A stretch of 50,583 nucleotides of DNA from Streptococcus halichoeri (lineage in GTDB: Bacteria > Bacillota > Bacilli > Lactobacillales > Streptococcaceae), in contig NZ_WLZU01000015.1 in the NCBI RefSeq assembly GCF_009870755.1, positions 1 through 50,583 on the forward strand, read 5' to 3'. This document shows, piece after piece, positions 17,294 through 27,084 of this stretch. The position numbers and the translations under genes are program-made. The notes under the pieces are model-generated. The model ran no database searches. It was not told the origin of the DNA and worked only from the letters and a program-made list of their open reading frames with translations. Position 1 is the stretch's first letter. Each line of letters starts with the position of its first letter.

Positions 17294-17302
17294 TGGTATA
17301 AT
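17294..17302 (+). promoter_or_regulatory. extended -10 promoter of murB-potABCD
   Basis: TGGTATAAT, a perfect extended -10, 60 bases before murB and preceded by a T-rich tract that may act as an UP-like element. Confidence 0.6.
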
Positions 17303-17362
17303 AATACCCGCCTTGTGTCGATTTTTTAATGTCAAAGGTAAAGAATTGGAAAGAAGTTATCC

Positions 17363-18274
17363 ATGATTAGTGAATTAGAAGGAATTGATATTCGTTTCGA
17401 CGAACCTTTAAAAAAGTATACCTATACTAAAGTAGGCGGTCCGGCTGATTATTTAGTATTTCCAAGAAATCGCTACGAATTAAAACGAGTGGTGTCCTAT
17501 GCAAATGCGCATGACATCCCCTGGTTAGTGCTTGGTAACGCAAGTAATTTAATTGTTCGAGATGGTGGAATTCGGGGCTTTGTTATTTTATTAGATAACT
17601 TAAATAGTGTGACGGTTAATGGCTACACCATCGAGGCAGAAGCTGGTGCTAACTTAATTGAGACAACAAAAGTGGCTAAATTTCATAGCTTGACAGGGTT
17701 TGAATTTGCTTGTGGCATCCCTGGGAGTGTGGGTGGTGCTATTTTTATGAATGCCGGAGCTTATGGCGGTGAAATGGCACATATCTTTTTATCGGCCAAA
17801 GTTTTAACACCAGAAGGTGAGATAAAAACCCTCTCGGCACGTGATATGGCCTTTGGTTATCGTCATTCAGCTATTCAAGAAACCGGTGATATTGTGATCT
17901 CGGCAAAATTTGCCTTAAAACCTGGCAATTATGATCAGATTGGGCAGGAAATGGATCGTTTAAATCATTTGCGTCGTCTGAAACAACCCTTGGAATACCC
18001 TTCATGTGGCTCGGTCTTTAAACGTCCTTTAGGGCATTTTGCTGGGCAATTAATCATGGAATCTCATTTAAAGGGCTATCGTATTGGTGGCGTTGAAGTT
18101 TCACAAAAACACGCTGGCTTTATGATTAATGTTGCCGATGGTACCGCCGCTGATTATGAAAAGCTAATCGCCCATGTTATTACTACTGTTGAAGCTCGTT
18201 CTGGGGTCAGGCTCGAGCGAGAAGTTCGCATTATTGGTGAGAAAATGGAAGAAAGTGTTATGGAGGATTTATGA
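17363..18274 (+). CDS. murB: UDP-N-acetylenolpyruvoylglucosamine reductase
   Basis: MurB (303 residues) reduces UDP-GlcNAc-enolpyruvate to UDP-MurNAc with NADPH and FAD, a committed step of peptidoglycan synthesis. FAD-binding blocks [25 protein letters not shown] and [20 protein letters not shown] are visible, as is the catalytic-serine block [18 protein letters not shown] precedes the ATG. The end overlaps the ribosome-binding site of potA, so murB and the spermidine transporter are co-transcribed, an arrangement seen in many streptococci. Confidence 0.95.
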   Translation: MISELEGIDIRFDEPLKKYTYTKVGGPADYLVFPRNRYELKRVVSYANAHDIPWLVLGNASNLIVRDGGIRGFVILLDNLNSVTVNGYTIEAEAGANLIETTKVAKFHSLTGFEFACGIPGSVGGAIFMNAGAYGGEMAHIFLSAKVLTPEGEIKTLSARDMAFGYRHSAIQETGDIVISAKFALKPGNYDQIGQEMDRLNHLRRLKQPLEYPSCGSVFKRPLGHFAGQLIMESHLKGYRIGGVEVSQKHAGFMINVADGTAADYEKLIAHVITTVEARSGVRLEREVRIIGEKMEESVMEDL

Positions 18275-18277
18275 CAA

Positions 18278-19432
18278 TTGACTAAGCCAATTATCGCATT
18301 TGACCATGTTACCAAAATCTTTGAAGATAGCGGGACAAGGGTGCTTAAAGATATTAACTTTGAGCTAGAAGAAGGTAAATTTTATACCTTATTGGGAGCC
18401 TCTGGTTCAGGGAAGTCAACCATTTTAAACATCATGGCAGGGCTATTGGATGCAACGAGTGGTGATGTCTATCTTGATGGCAAACGTATTAATGATTTGC
18501 CTATTAACAAACGCGACATTCACACCGTTTTTCAAAATTATGCCTTGTTTCCACATATGAATGTTTTTGATAATGTTGCATTTGCCTTAAAATTGAAAAA
18601 AGTGCCAAAAGCAGAAATTGCTGCTCGCGTAGCAGAAACCTTGAAACTGGTGCACTTAGAAGGATTTGAAAGCCGCCCGATTCAAAAGCTATCAGGTGGC
18701 CAACGACAACGCGTTGCCATTGCGCGAGCAATTATTAATCAGCCGCGCCTTGTTCTGTTAGATGAACCTCTGTCTGCTTTAGACTTAAAACTGCGCACAG
18801 AGATGCAATATGAACTTCGTGAACTGCAACAACGCTTAGGTATTACCTTTGTCTTTGTTACGCATGACCAAGAAGAAGCACTTGCAATGAGTGACTGGAT
18901 TTTTGTAATGAACGAAGGAGAAATTGTGCAATCGGGAAGTCCGGTAGATATTTATGATGAGCCTATCAATCATTTTGTCGCTAATTTCATAGGTGAATCA
19001 AATATTATTAACGGCATTATGATCGAAGACTATTTGGTTTCTTTCAATGGACAAACCTTCGAATCAGTAGACGGTGGCATGCGCCCCAATGAACCAGTCG
19101 AAGTTGTGATTCGGCCAGAAGACTTGCAAATTACCTTGCCAGAAGAAGGGAAATTACAGGTTAAGGTTGATACACAGCTATTTCGTGGTGTGCATTATGA
19201 AATTATTGCCTATGATGAACGAGGCAATGAATGGATGATTCATTCGACACGAAAGGCGATCGAAGGCGAAGTTATTGGTCTTAATTTCACACCAGAAGAC
19301 ATTCATATCATGCGTTTGAATGAAACAGAAGAAGAGTTCGATGCTCGGATTGAAGAATATGTGGAAAGCGAAGACTACGAAGATGGTTTAATTAATGCCA
19401 TTGAGGAGGAACGCAATGAAGAAAACCTCTAA
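18278..19432 (+). CDS. potA: spermidine/putrescine ABC transporter ATP-binding protein
   Basis: PotA (384 residues) powers polyamine uptake. Walker A is GASGSGKST (40-48), followed by the signature [15 protein letters not shown], Walker [13 protein letters not shown] and the switch histidine in [11 protein letters not shown]-terminal TOBE-like regulatory domain follows from about residue 240. The start is a TTG with GGAGG 11 bases upstream inside murB; the ATG seven bases earlier opens only a four-codon frame. A long acidic C-terminal tail ([19 protein letters not shown]) is present. It overlaps potB by 17 bases. Confidence 0.94.
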   Translation: MTKPIIAFDHVTKIFEDSGTRVLKDINFELEEGKFYTLLGASGSGKSTILNIMAGLLDATSGDVYLDGKRINDLPINKRDIHTVFQNYALFPHMNVFDNVAFALKLKKVPKAEIAARVAETLKLVHLEGFESRPIQKLSGGQRQRVAIARAIINQPRLVLLDEPLSALDLKLRTEMQYELRELQQRLGITFVFVTHDQEEALAMSDWIFVMNEGEIVQSGSPVDIYDEPINHFVANFIGESNIINGIMIEDYLVSFNGQTFESVDGGMRPNEPVEVVIRPEDLQITLPEEGKLQVKVDTQLFRGVHYEIIAYDERGNEWMIHSTRKAIEGEVIGLNFTPEDIHIMRLNETEEEFDARIEEYVESEDYEDGLINAIEEERNEENL

Positions 19433-20210
19433 GCTTTTTTCCCTTCCTTATTTTCTGTGGATTTTTTTGTTTGTACTAGCACCGGTGGCTCTCCTTGTAT
19501 ATAAATCTTTTTTTGACATTCAAGGCAAGGTAACCGTTGCTAATTATCAGACTTTTTTTAGCTCTTGGACTTATCTTAGAATGAGTTTTAACTCTATTTT
19601 ATATGCTGGGATTATTACTGTGGTTACCTTGTTGTTAGCCTACCCGGCTGCTTTCTTTTTAAGGCAACTAAAACATAAACAATTATGGCTCATGCTGATT
19701 ATTTTACCAACTTGGGTAAATCTATTGCTTAAGGCTTATGCCTTTATGGGGATTTTTGGTCAAGAAGGTGGTGTGAATGCCTTTTTGACCTTTATCGGCA
19801 TTGGTCCCAAACAGATACTATTTACTGATTTTTCCTTTATTTTTGTGGCGTCCTATATTGAATTGCCCTTTATGTTATTACCGATTTTCAATGTTTTAGA
19901 TGATATTGATACCAATGTGATTAATGCTAGTCGAGATTTAGGAGCTAATGAATGGCAGACCTTTTTAAAAGTGATTTTCCCTTTGTCTTTAAATGGGGTG
20001 CGAGCTGGTGTTCAGTCAGTTTTCATTCCTAGTCTTAGTCTCTTTATGTTGACACGCTTGATTGGTGGTAACCGGGTTATCACCCTTGGTACAGCTATTG
20101 AGCAGCATTTTCTAACGACACAAAACTGGGGCATGGGTTCGACCATTGGAGTTGTTTTAATTATTACTATGGTTGTGATTATGTGGGCGACAAAGGAGAG
20201 AAGTAAATGA
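19416..20210 (+). CDS. potB: spermidine/putrescine ABC transporter permease
   Basis: A 264-residue inner-membrane permease with six predicted membrane segments. I place the start at ATG 19416 because GAGGAGG lies eight to nine bases before it; an upstream in-frame ATG at 19395 lies before that ribosome-binding site. The cytoplasmic coupling loop [22 protein letters not shown] is the EAA motif that contacts PotA. The gene overlaps potA at its start and potC by four bases at its end, so the four genes are translated as a block. Confidence 0.94.
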   Translation: MKKTSKLFSLPYFLWIFLFVLAPVALLVYKSFFDIQGKVTVANYQTFFSSWTYLRMSFNSILYAGIITVVTLLLAYPAAFFLRQLKHKQLWLMLIILPTWVNLLLKAYAFMGIFGQEGGVNAFLTFIGIGPKQILFTDFSFIFVASYIELPFMLLPIFNVLDDIDTNVINASRDLGANEWQTFLKVIFPLSLNGVRAGVQSVFIPSLSLFMLTRLIGGNRVITLGTAIEQHFLTTQNWGMGSTIGVVLIITMVVIMWATKERSK

Positions 20211-20983
20211 AAAAAATAGCTAACTTGTATTTAACTTTTACCTTTGTATTGCTTTATGTGCCGATTTTCTATTTAATTTTTTATTCCTTCAATAAGGGCG
20301 GTGATATGAATGGGTTTAAGGGAATCACCTTAGATAACTATCAAGCCCTGTTTGCAGATAGTCGCTTGATGTCTATTTTGCTTCAAACCTTTGTTCTTGC
20401 CTTTTTAAGTGCTTTAATTGCCACAGCTATAGGCACCTTTGGAGCCATTTATATCCATGAAAGACGCCAAAAATGGCAAAATGCTTTTTTATCAGTTAAT
20501 AATGTGCTAATGGTTTCGCCAGATGTCATGATTGGAGCTTCTTTTTTGATTTTATTCACCACTTTGAAGTTTCAGTTGGGCCTGCTTTCTGTTTTGCTAA
20601 GCCATATTGCCTTTTCGATACCGATTGTGGTCTTGATGGTCTTACCTCGCTTGAAAGAAATGAATCAAGATATGGTGAATGCTGCTTATGATTTAGGCGC
20701 TAGCTATTTCCAAATGCTCAAAGAAGTCATGCTACCTTATTTAACACCAGGGATTATTGCAGGCTATTTTATGGCCTTTACCTATTCTTTAGATGATTTT
20801 GCGGTGACATTTTTCTTAACTGGAAATGGTTTTACAACCTTATCAGTGGAGATTTATTCTCGTGCTCGCCACGGGATTTCCCTTGAGATCAATGCCCTTT
20901 CGACCATCGTTTTTTTCTTCTCTATTTTATTGGTGATTGGTTATTATTACATTTCAAAAGAGAAGGAGGACAAGCATGCGTAA
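20207..20983 (+). CDS. potC: spermidine/putrescine ABC transporter permease
   Basis: The second permease (258 residues, six membrane segments). Its EAA loop is NAAYDLGASYFQMLKEVMLP, followed by YSLDDFAVTFFLTGNGFTTL, typical of PotC. GGAGAGAAG in the end of potB serves as ribosome-binding site. It overlaps potB by four bases and potD by eight. Confidence 0.94.
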   Translation: MKKIANLYLTFTFVLLYVPIFYLIFYSFNKGGDMNGFKGITLDNYQALFADSRLMSILLQTFVLAFLSALIATAIGTFGAIYIHERRQKWQNAFLSVNNVLMVSPDVMIGASFLILFTTLKFQLGLLSVLLSHIAFSIPIVVLMVLPRLKEMNQDMVNAAYDLGASYFQMLKEVMLPYLTPGIIAGYFMAFTYSLDDFAVTFFLTGNGFTTLSVEIYSRARHGISLEINALSTIVFFFSILLVIGYYYISKEKEDKHA

Positions 20984-22049
20984 ACTGTATTCCTTTATCC
21001 TGGGGGTTCTTGTGATTATTGCGCTGCTTGCGACCCTCTCGTTTACCATTACTAAAAAATCGGGCTCAGCTAACCAATCCGATAAGCTGGTTGTGTATAA
21101 TTGGGGTGATTATATCGATCCTGCCCTGCTTAAAAAATTTACAAAAGAAACGGGTATCCAAGTTCAGTACGAGACCTTTGATTCCAATGAAGCCATGTAT
21201 ACCAAGATTAAACAAGGCGGAACCACCTACGATGTAGCTGTGCCAAGCGACTACACCATTGACAAAATGATTAAAGAAAAACTTTTGGTCAAGCTAGATA
21301 AGCACCAAATCAAAGGATTTTCTAACATCGGAGAAGCCTTTGTCGGAAAAAGCTTCGATCCCCAAAATGACTATTCCATACCCTATTTTTGGGGAACGGT
21401 TGGCATAGTGTATAACACACAGTTGGTGGATCAGGTGCCCAAGCATTGGATTGATCTATGGCGCCCAGAATATAACAATAAGATTATGTTAGTTGATGGG
21501 GCACGCGAGGTCATGGGGCTAGGTCTAAATAGCTTTGGTTATAGTTTAAATTCGAAAAATAAAGACCAACTAGCAGCGGTTGAAAAAAAATTACAGGATT
21601 TAACGCCTAATATCAAAGCAATTGTTGCTGATGAAATGAAAGGCTATATGATCCAAGGGGATGCTGCCGTAGGCGTAACCTTCTCAGGCGAGGCCAGTGA
21701 GATGCTGGATAAGAACCCTCATCTACGTTATGTCGTCCCTAGTGAAGGCTCTAATCTCTGGTTTGATAACCTCGTTATTCCCAAAACAGTAAAACATAAA
21801 AAAGAAGCCTATGCCTTTATTAATTTTATGTTAGAGCCTAAAAACGCCGCTCAAAATGCTGAGTACATTGGCTATGCCACACCTAATAATCAGGCTAAAG
21901 CTTTGCTACCAAAAGAAATTAAAGAAGATAAAGCTTTTTATCCTGATGAACAAACAATCAAGAAATTAGAAGTCTATAACAACCTAGGCAATCATTGGTT
22001 AGGCATATATAATGACTTGTATTTACAATTTAAGATGTATCGTAAATAA
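20976..22049 (+). CDS. potD: spermidine/putrescine-binding protein
   Basis: A 357-residue extracellular solute-binding protein of the polyamine type. I place the start at ATG 20976, with AAGGAGG five bases upstream, giving MRKLYSFILGVLVIIALLAT, a hydrophobic signal/anchor. There is no lipobox cysteine, so it is probably held by the uncleaved N-terminal segment rather than by lipid. Polyamine-site blocks VYNWGDYIDP, FDSNEAMYTKI, VPSDYTIDKM and EGSNLWFDNLVIP are seen. It is the last gene of the murB-pot operon and is followed by a terminator. Confidence 0.94.
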   Translation: MRKLYSFILGVLVIIALLATLSFTITKKSGSANQSDKLVVYNWGDYIDPALLKKFTKETGIQVQYETFDSNEAMYTKIKQGGTTYDVAVPSDYTIDKMIKEKLLVKLDKHQIKGFSNIGEAFVGKSFDPQNDYSIPYFWGTVGIVYNTQLVDQVPKHWIDLWRPEYNNKIMLVDGAREVMGLGLNSFGYSLNSKNKDQLAAVEKKLQDLTPNIKAIVADEMKGYMIQGDAAVGVTFSGEASEMLDKNPHLRYVVPSEGSNLWFDNLVIPKTVKHKKEAYAFINFMLEPKNAAQNAEYIGYATPNNQAKALLPKEIKEDKAFYPDEQTIKKLEVYNNLGNHWLGIYNDLYLQFKMYRK

Positions 22050-22093
22050 TAATTAGCGGCCAATCGCTTAGCTTAGATACAAGCAGATACGAC

Positions 22094-22160
22094 AAAAAGA
22101 CTAAGATTAGTAATGAAGACCCTCTAATAGGAGATGACATGACTAAGCTTAGTCTTTTTT
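22094..22160 (+). terminator. terminator region of murB-potABCD
   Basis: A 14-base palindrome GACTAAGCTTAGTC (22141-22154) runs into TTTTTT. An alternative longer stem pairs AAAAAGACTAAG (22094-22105) with the same right arm. Either could stop transcription; it also lies at the 3' end of convergent maeR. Confidence 0.75.
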
Positions 22161-22162
22161 AT

Positions 22163-22834
22163 TTAGCGCAAGCGATAGACACGATAAGGACGACCCACTT
22201 TAACATAAATCTGTTCGCTGTTTAGATAATGATTATCTTCCAAAAAAGCGATGTATTTTCGAATAGAGACATGTGATAGTTGGGTAATGTCCGCCAATTC
22301 CTGGATGGTAAAAGCTTGATTTAAGTCTTGAATCGTTTTAAGAATGAAGTTAAACGTTGCTTCAGATAGCCCTTTTTCCAATAAAATAGCGTGAGAGGAC
22401 GTCGTGATTACTTGTGGGGCATTTAATTGATCAATTTGTTGTTGCTGGATGCGTTGTTGATTAAGCTGGTTTTTGACCTCTAAAAAGCGCTTGATGCTTT
22501 CTTGAAAACGGTCAAAGGTAAAGGGTTTGATCAGATAATCAACCACCCCTAAATGAAAGGCTCGCTTGATGGTTTGGCCATCATTGGCCGCTGAGATAAC
22601 AATGACCTCACAGTTGTGGTGCTGTGCTCGGATGATTTCTAACAGATGGATACCTGTTCCATCTTTAATGTGAATGTCTAGCAGGATTAAATCAAAAGCA
22701 TAATGTTCTAGTTGGGTTAAGGCATCAGATAGAGCATCGCTAGAAATGATACTATCAAATAGATTTGTTTTTTCAAGATAATTACGATGAATAAAGTCTA
22801 CCATAGGGTCATCTTCAATAATGAGTACTTTCAT
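22163..22834 (-). CDS. maeR: malate-responsive response regulator (CitB/DpiA family)
   Basis: A 223-residue regulator. The receiver domain has IIEDDP (5-10), the phospho-acceptor Asp53 (LLDIHIKDG) and Lys103 (YLIKPF). The C-terminal domain has a helix-turn-helix (FTIQELADITQLSHVSIRKYI), as in DpiA/CitT/MaeR regulators. I place the start at 22834 since AAAGGAG precedes it; the open frame extends farther but overlaps the kinase gene. It overlaps maeK by 20 bases and diverges from maeP-maeE, the expected targets. In S. pyogenes and L. casei, MaeKR activates malate use, which is the basis for the name. Confidence 0.9.
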   Translation of the reverse strand: MKVLIIEDDPMVDFIHRNYLEKTNLFDSIISSDALSDALTQLEHYAFDLILLDIHIKDGTGIHLLEIIRAQHHNCEVIVISAANDGQTIKRAFHLGVVDYLIKPFTFDRFQESIKRFLEVKNQLNQQRIQQQQIDQLNAPQVITTSSHAILLEKGLSEATFNFILKTIQDLNQAFTIQELADITQLSHVSIRKYIAFLEDNHYLNSEQIYVKVGRPYRVYRLR

Positions 22835-24356
22835 AGTCAGCTCCTTTGTAAGGGGTGGTAATGGTAAAGGCAATTTGGTTATCTGTAATATGACTGGTAA
22901 AGACCGTTTGGGTATCTGATAACAGTTGCTTAAAGTAATCAATATGAAACAGTTTGGCAATTGAGGTGCTTTGCAAATTTTCATCTTCAATGAGATAGGT
23001 TGTAGAGAGATAACCCTGCTCCCAACTAATACGCATTAACACAGATTGGGGTTTCCAGCTAGTAATAACTTTAGGATGGATGAAGCGATAGAGTGCCAAG
23101 CAATGGTTAAGTTGGTTTTTGGAATACGCAAGCGGCACTTCACTCATAATCTCAAAGCGCAACTGAATGTTTAATTCTTTGTATTTTTCTTGCTCACCAA
23201 TCAAGAAGCTTGCTAACAAGGGTTCCTTAATTAAAACAGATAAGCTGGAAATAATTTGATTTTCAGGTGCTAAAATACTATCTAGATAAATCTTGAGTTG
23301 ATCGTAATAGGCAATATCAACCAGCCCGTAAATCACATGCATTTGATTCATAAAACGGTGTGTCTGTGCTTGAAGCGCAGAAGCGTAGGTGGTTGTATAG
23401 GCTAATTGATCTAACATGGCTAGCGCATCATGGGCGTAACGAATGAAAATCAAGTAGCCGCGGAGATCACGATTGACAATAATTGGAGAAACAGTTAGCA
23501 GATAGTCGTCGTCTTGAAAGCGAAAGAGTTGCTCATGATGGTTTGCTAGATCAATCTTAGCAAAATTGGGAAAAAGCTCGTAAATAGATTGTCCATTTGA
23601 TAGCTTGAGCTGTAATTTTTCTTGAATGAGGGTAGCAGCGGCGTGGTTTGATAGTTTAATGTGCTTTTCTTGGTTGATGACAAAAACTGCAGCCTCTGTT
23701 TGATCAAGCATCGCATTACGCTCTTCTAATAGCTGAAAAATCTCTTGCGGCTCCAAATTATGGAGCTGCTGCTTTAAGCGCAACGCAATTAGGGTAATAA
23801 CCAAGATAGACAGTGCTAAACAAAGCAAAAAAGCTAGAGTATATTTCTTTTTAGTCTGTAGGACCACTTCATTTAAGGTGGTGAGTTTGATTCCCACAGC
23901 CAAGGCCCCAATTTGTTTGTGCTGATTAAAAACAGGGACCAGATAGCGTACAGATTTGCCAAGGCTTCCTCGAGCAGTTGATAAGATTTTCTGACCGCGA
24001 AGGGCTGCTGTTTCATCACCACCTTGAAAAGGCTTGCCGATTTTTTGAGGATTGGGATGAGTTAAGCGAATCCCTTCTTGGTTCATGACGACAACATAAT
24101 CTAGGCCATAGGATTTGGCAATACGGTTGGTATATTGGTTAACGGAGCGACCATCCGCTTGATTGAGTAGCAGTTGCTGGATACGCTGATCTTTTGCTAA
24201 AAACTGAGCTGTGGCAGTTAATAAATGGGTTTCTTGTGCCTTGATGTGGCGATAGTTTTCTTTAATCATGATCGTATAAAACAGGCTTGATGTTACCATG
24301 ATTATCAATAACAAAGTTAAAGATAGGCTTTGCCAGAGCGAAAATCGTCTTTTCAT
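22815..24356 (-). CDS. maeK: malate sensor histidine kinase (CitA/DpiB family)
   Basis: A 513-residue membrane sensor. Membrane segments lie at about 8-30 and 172-193 and enclose an extracellular PDC/PAS-like domain (about 31-170) that should bind malate. A cytoplasmic PAS domain follows, then the dimerisation part with QTHRFMNQMHVIYGLVDI. The C-terminal region ends in IAFTITTPYKG like an ATPase fold, but the usual N box (NLIDNA-like) and G1 box (DxGxG) are not visible, which is unusual. I chose ATG 24356; a GTG at 24383 adds nine residues, and neither has a clear ribosome-binding site. The predicted -10 ends six bases before ATG 24356, suggesting a leaderless message. Confidence 0.85.
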   Translation of the reverse strand: MKRRFSLWQSLSLTLLLIIMVTSSLFYTIMIKENYRHIKAQETHLLTATAQFLAKDQRIQQLLLNQADGRSVNQYTNRIAKSYGLDYVVVMNQEGIRLTHPNPQKIGKPFQGGDETAALRGQKILSTARGSLGKSVRYLVPVFNQHKQIGALAVGIKLTTLNEVVLQTKKKYTLAFLLCLALSILVITLIALRLKQQLHNLEPQEIFQLLEERNAMLDQTEAAVFVINQEKHIKLSNHAAATLIQEKLQLKLSNGQSIYELFPNFAKIDLANHHEQLFRFQDDDYLLTVSPIIVNRDLRGYLIFIRYAHDALAMLDQLAYTTTYASALQAQTHRFMNQMHVIYGLVDIAYYDQLKIYLDSILAPENQIISSLSVLIKEPLLASFLIGEQEKYKELNIQLRFEIMSEVPLAYSKNQLNHCLALYRFIHPKVITSWKPQSVLMRISWEQGYLSTTYLIEDENLQSTSIAKLFHIDYFKQLLSDTQTVFTSHITDNQIAFTITTPYKGADYESTHY

Positions 24357-24362
24357 GTTTTT

Positions 24363-24371
24363 AGTATACCA
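24363..24371 (-). promoter_or_regulatory. extended -10 promoter of maeKR
   Basis: On the minus strand TGGTATACT matches TGnTATAnT and ends six bases before ATG 24356. Confidence 0.5.
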
Positions 24372-24400
24372 TGTTGGCACCACAAAGGTTTGCTTTAAAT

Positions 24401-24447
24401 TAATTAAATAAATTGAAATAGTTGAAGAACTTAAAGTAATTAAATAA
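24401..24447. promoter_or_regulatory. candidate MaeR operators (direct repeats) between maeK and maeP
   Basis: The 11-mer TAATTAAATAA occurs twice, at 24401-24411 and 24437-24447, 36 bases apart. MaeR of lactobacilli is reported to bind AT-rich direct repeats in the equivalent region, so these are good candidates. Binding itself is inference. Confidence 0.5.
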
Positions 24448-24506
24448 TCTTTTGCTTGAACGTTGATTTTATTATACTGAAAGCATCACAAAGGGGAGGT
24501 TTTTTC

Positions 24507-25835
24507 ATGGAAATGCAAACATCACATGATTTACCAAAAACACCACCACCAACTAAAGGATGGATGACAGTCAAAGTTGGTTCAGTGCCGCTACCTGTAT
24601 ATCTTGCTATGGCTGCGCTTATTTTTGTTACGGGCTACCTGCAACAGTTACCGGTCAATATGCTAGGTGGCTTTGCGGTTATCTTAACACTGGGTTGGCT
24701 GCTAGGAACTATTGGGGCAACCATTCCAGGACTCAAACATTTTGGTGGTCCGGCAATCTTGTCTCTATTGGTTCCGTCCATCTTGGTATTTTTCAATCTC
24801 CTAAATCCCAATGTTTTGGCCGCAACCAATATTTTGATGAAACAAGCCAACTTTCTCTATTTTTATATTGCTTGTTTGGTTTGTGGAAGTATCCTAGGTA
24901 TGAATCGAAAAATCTTGATTCAAGGCCTTTTTCGGATGATTATTCCTATGTTTTTAGGTATGGTTTGTGCCATGGCGGTCGGAACGCTCGTTGGGGTCCT
25001 GCTGGGACTTAAGTGGCAACACACCCTCTTTTATATTGTAACTCCTGTCTTAGCCGGAGGGATTGGCGAAGGTATTTTACCTCTTTCTTTAGGCTATAGT
25101 TCCATTACAGGTGTTGCTAGTGAGCAGTTAGTAGCACAATTAATTCCAGCTACTATCATTGGTAATTTTTTCGCCATCCTTTGCACCGCCTTACTCAACC
25201 GCTTTGGAGAAAAACATCCTGACTACTCAGGCCAAGGCCAGCTGGTTAAAATAGGTAAGACCGAAGATATGTCCGATGCTTTACAAGATCAATCGGGTGC
25301 CTTGGATGTTAAATTGATGGGAGCGGGTGTTTTGACAGCTTGTACGCTTTTTATTGCTGGTGGACTCTTGCAACATTTGACAGGCTTTCCTGGACCGGTT
25401 CTGATGATTATTCTGGCGGCTTTCTTAAAATATGTCAATATTATTCCTCAAGAAACTCAAAATGGCGCCAAGCAGCTGTATAAATTCATCTCAAGTAATT
25501 TTACCTTTCCGCTTATGGCTGGTCTGGGATTGCTTTATATTCCCCTTAAAGATGTCGTAGCTACCTTGAGTTGGCAATATTTCATTGTTGTGATTAGCGT
25601 CGTGCTTACCGTTGTTTCAGTTGGCTTTTTTGTCTCGCGTTTCTTGAACATGAATCCTGTCGAAGCAGCCATCGTCTCTGCTTGTCAAAGTGGGATGGGA
25701 GGAACAGGTGACGTTGCCATCTTAAGCACAGCAGATCGGATGAATCTTATGCCATTTGCCCAAGTTGCAACCCGTCTTGGTGGGGCGATTACAGTCATCA
25801 CCATGACTGCTATTTTACGGTTTATTTTCCATTAA
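24507..25835 (+). CDS. maeP: malate permease, 2-hydroxycarboxylate transporter family
   Basis: A 442-residue membrane protein of the 2HCT family (CitS/CimH/MaeP), which takes up malate with cations. I place the start at ATG 24507 because AGGGGAGG precedes it. Both family re-entrant loop motifs are visible: GGIGEGILPLSLGYSS in the first half and CQSGMGGTGDVAILSTADRM in the second. Around eleven hydrophobic segments are present. maeE follows after 25 bases, so uptake and decarboxylation are co-expressed. Divergent maeKR and the repeats in the shared promoter region point to induction by malate. Confidence 0.93.
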   Translation: MEMQTSHDLPKTPPPTKGWMTVKVGSVPLPVYLAMAALIFVTGYLQQLPVNMLGGFAVILTLGWLLGTIGATIPGLKHFGGPAILSLLVPSILVFFNLLNPNVLAATNILMKQANFLYFYIACLVCGSILGMNRKILIQGLFRMIIPMFLGMVCAMAVGTLVGVLLGLKWQHTLFYIVTPVLAGGIGEGILPLSLGYSSITGVASEQLVAQLIPATIIGNFFAILCTALLNRFGEKHPDYSGQGQLVKIGKTEDMSDALQDQSGALDVKLMGAGVLTACTLFIAGGLLQHLTGFPGPVLMIILAAFLKYVNIIPQETQNGAKQLYKFISSNFTFPLMAGLGLLYIPLKDVVATLSWQYFIVVISVVLTVVSVGFFVSRFLNMNPVEAAIVSACQSGMGGTGDVAILSTADRMNLMPFAQVATRLGGAITVITMTAILRFIFH

Positions 25836-25860
25836 TCATTAATCTTGAAGGGAGTTTCAC

Positions 25861-27030
25861 ATGACAACAGATTTAGGACAACGAGCGATCGATCAAGCCC
25901 GCAAGCATGGTGGTAAATTAGAAGTTAGCCCCAAGGTGAGCATTAAAAACAAGGAAGATTTGAGCATTGCTTACACCCCCGGTGTGGCCAGTGTCTCCTC
26001 AGCTATTGCCAATGATCCAGCCCTAGGCTATACTTTAACTACCAAAAAAAATACCGTTGCTGTCGTGAGTGATGGGACAGCAGTTTTAGGGTTGGGCGAT
26101 ATTGGCCCTCTGGCGGCGATGCCTGTTATGGAAGGAAAAGCAGCGCTCTTTAAAGCATTTGCCGGTGTTGATGCCATACCGATTGTATTAGATACTAAAG
26201 ATCCGGATGAAATCGTGAGAATTGTCAAAGCAATGGCGCCAACTTTTGGTGGGATTAATTTGGAAGACATCAGTGCGCCGCGTTGCTTTGAAATCGAACA
26301 ACGCCTAATTGAAGAATGCGATATTCCTGTTTTTCATGATGACCAGCACGGAACAGCGATTGTTGTGCTAGCAGCCGTCTTTAATAGTTTAAAATTAATC
26401 GGAAAAGAGCTTGCACAAGCCAAAATTGTTGTCAATGGCGGCGGTTCAGCTGGTTTATCCATCACCCGCAAGTTACTTGCAGCTGGTGCGACTGATGTGA
26501 CTGTCGTTGATAGATTTGGCATTATCAATCAGGCTGATCAAAACAAACTTGCCCCACATCATTTTGAAATCGCAAAAGTAACTAATAAGGAAGGTCGTAG
26601 TGGGGGCTTAGACAAAGCCCTAGAAGGGGCAGACATCTTTATTGGCGTTTCGGCTCCAGGTGTGCTAAAAGCAGAATGGATTGCCTTGATGGCTGATAAA
26701 CCGATAATCTTTGCCATGGCTAATCCCGTACCAGAAATCTATCCAGATCAGGCCTTAGCAGCCGGTGCTTATATTGTCGGGACGGGCAGAAGCGATTTTC
26801 CAAATCAAATTAATAATGTGTTAGCTTTCCCTGGAATCTTTCGTGGTGCACTAGATGCGCGTGCAAAAACCATTACCATTGAGATGCAAATTGCAGCTGC
26901 TAAAGGAATTGCAAGTCTCGTCACGGACGAGGAATTATCACCCACTCACATCATACCTGGGGCGTTTGATGCGGGCGTGGCTGATCTTGTAGCCAAAAGT
27001 GTTCGTGATGCCACGGATCATAAGGTTTAA
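25861..27030 (+). CDS. maeE: NAD-dependent malic enzyme
   Basis: A 389-residue malic enzyme that oxidatively decarboxylates malate to pyruvate and CO2. YTPGVASVSSAI carries the catalytic tyrosine. The metal-binding block is VFHDDQHGTAIVVLAA and the dinucleotide-binding loop is VVNGGGSAGLSI; FAMANPVPEIYPDQA and SDFPNQINNVLAFPGIFRGA are typical of the short bacterial form. AAGGGAG precedes the ATG. It forms an operon with maeP and ends at a terminator. Confidence 0.95.
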   Translation: MTTDLGQRAIDQARKHGGKLEVSPKVSIKNKEDLSIAYTPGVASVSSAIANDPALGYTLTTKKNTVAVVSDGTAVLGLGDIGPLAAMPVMEGKAALFKAFAGVDAIPIVLDTKDPDEIVRIVKAMAPTFGGINLEDISAPRCFEIEQRLIEECDIPVFHDDQHGTAIVVLAAVFNSLKLIGKELAQAKIVVNGGGSAGLSITRKLLAAGATDVTVVDRFGIINQADQNKLAPHHFEIAKVTNKEGRSGGLDKALEGADIFIGVSAPGVLKAEWIALMADKPIIFAMANPVPEIYPDQALAAGAYIVGTGRSDFPNQINNVLAFPGIFRGALDARAKTITIEMQIAAAKGIASLVTDEELSPTHIIPGAFDAGVADLVAKSVRDATDHKV

Positions 27031-27054
27031 AAATGTTCTGTTGAAAGAATAACT

Positions 27055-27084
27055 AAGACTGTGACTACTTGTTACAGTCTTTTT
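27055..27084 (+). terminator. rho-independent terminator of maePE
   Basis: AAGACTGTGAC pairs with GTTACAGTCTT (one G-U pair) followed by a T-run. Confidence 0.85.
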
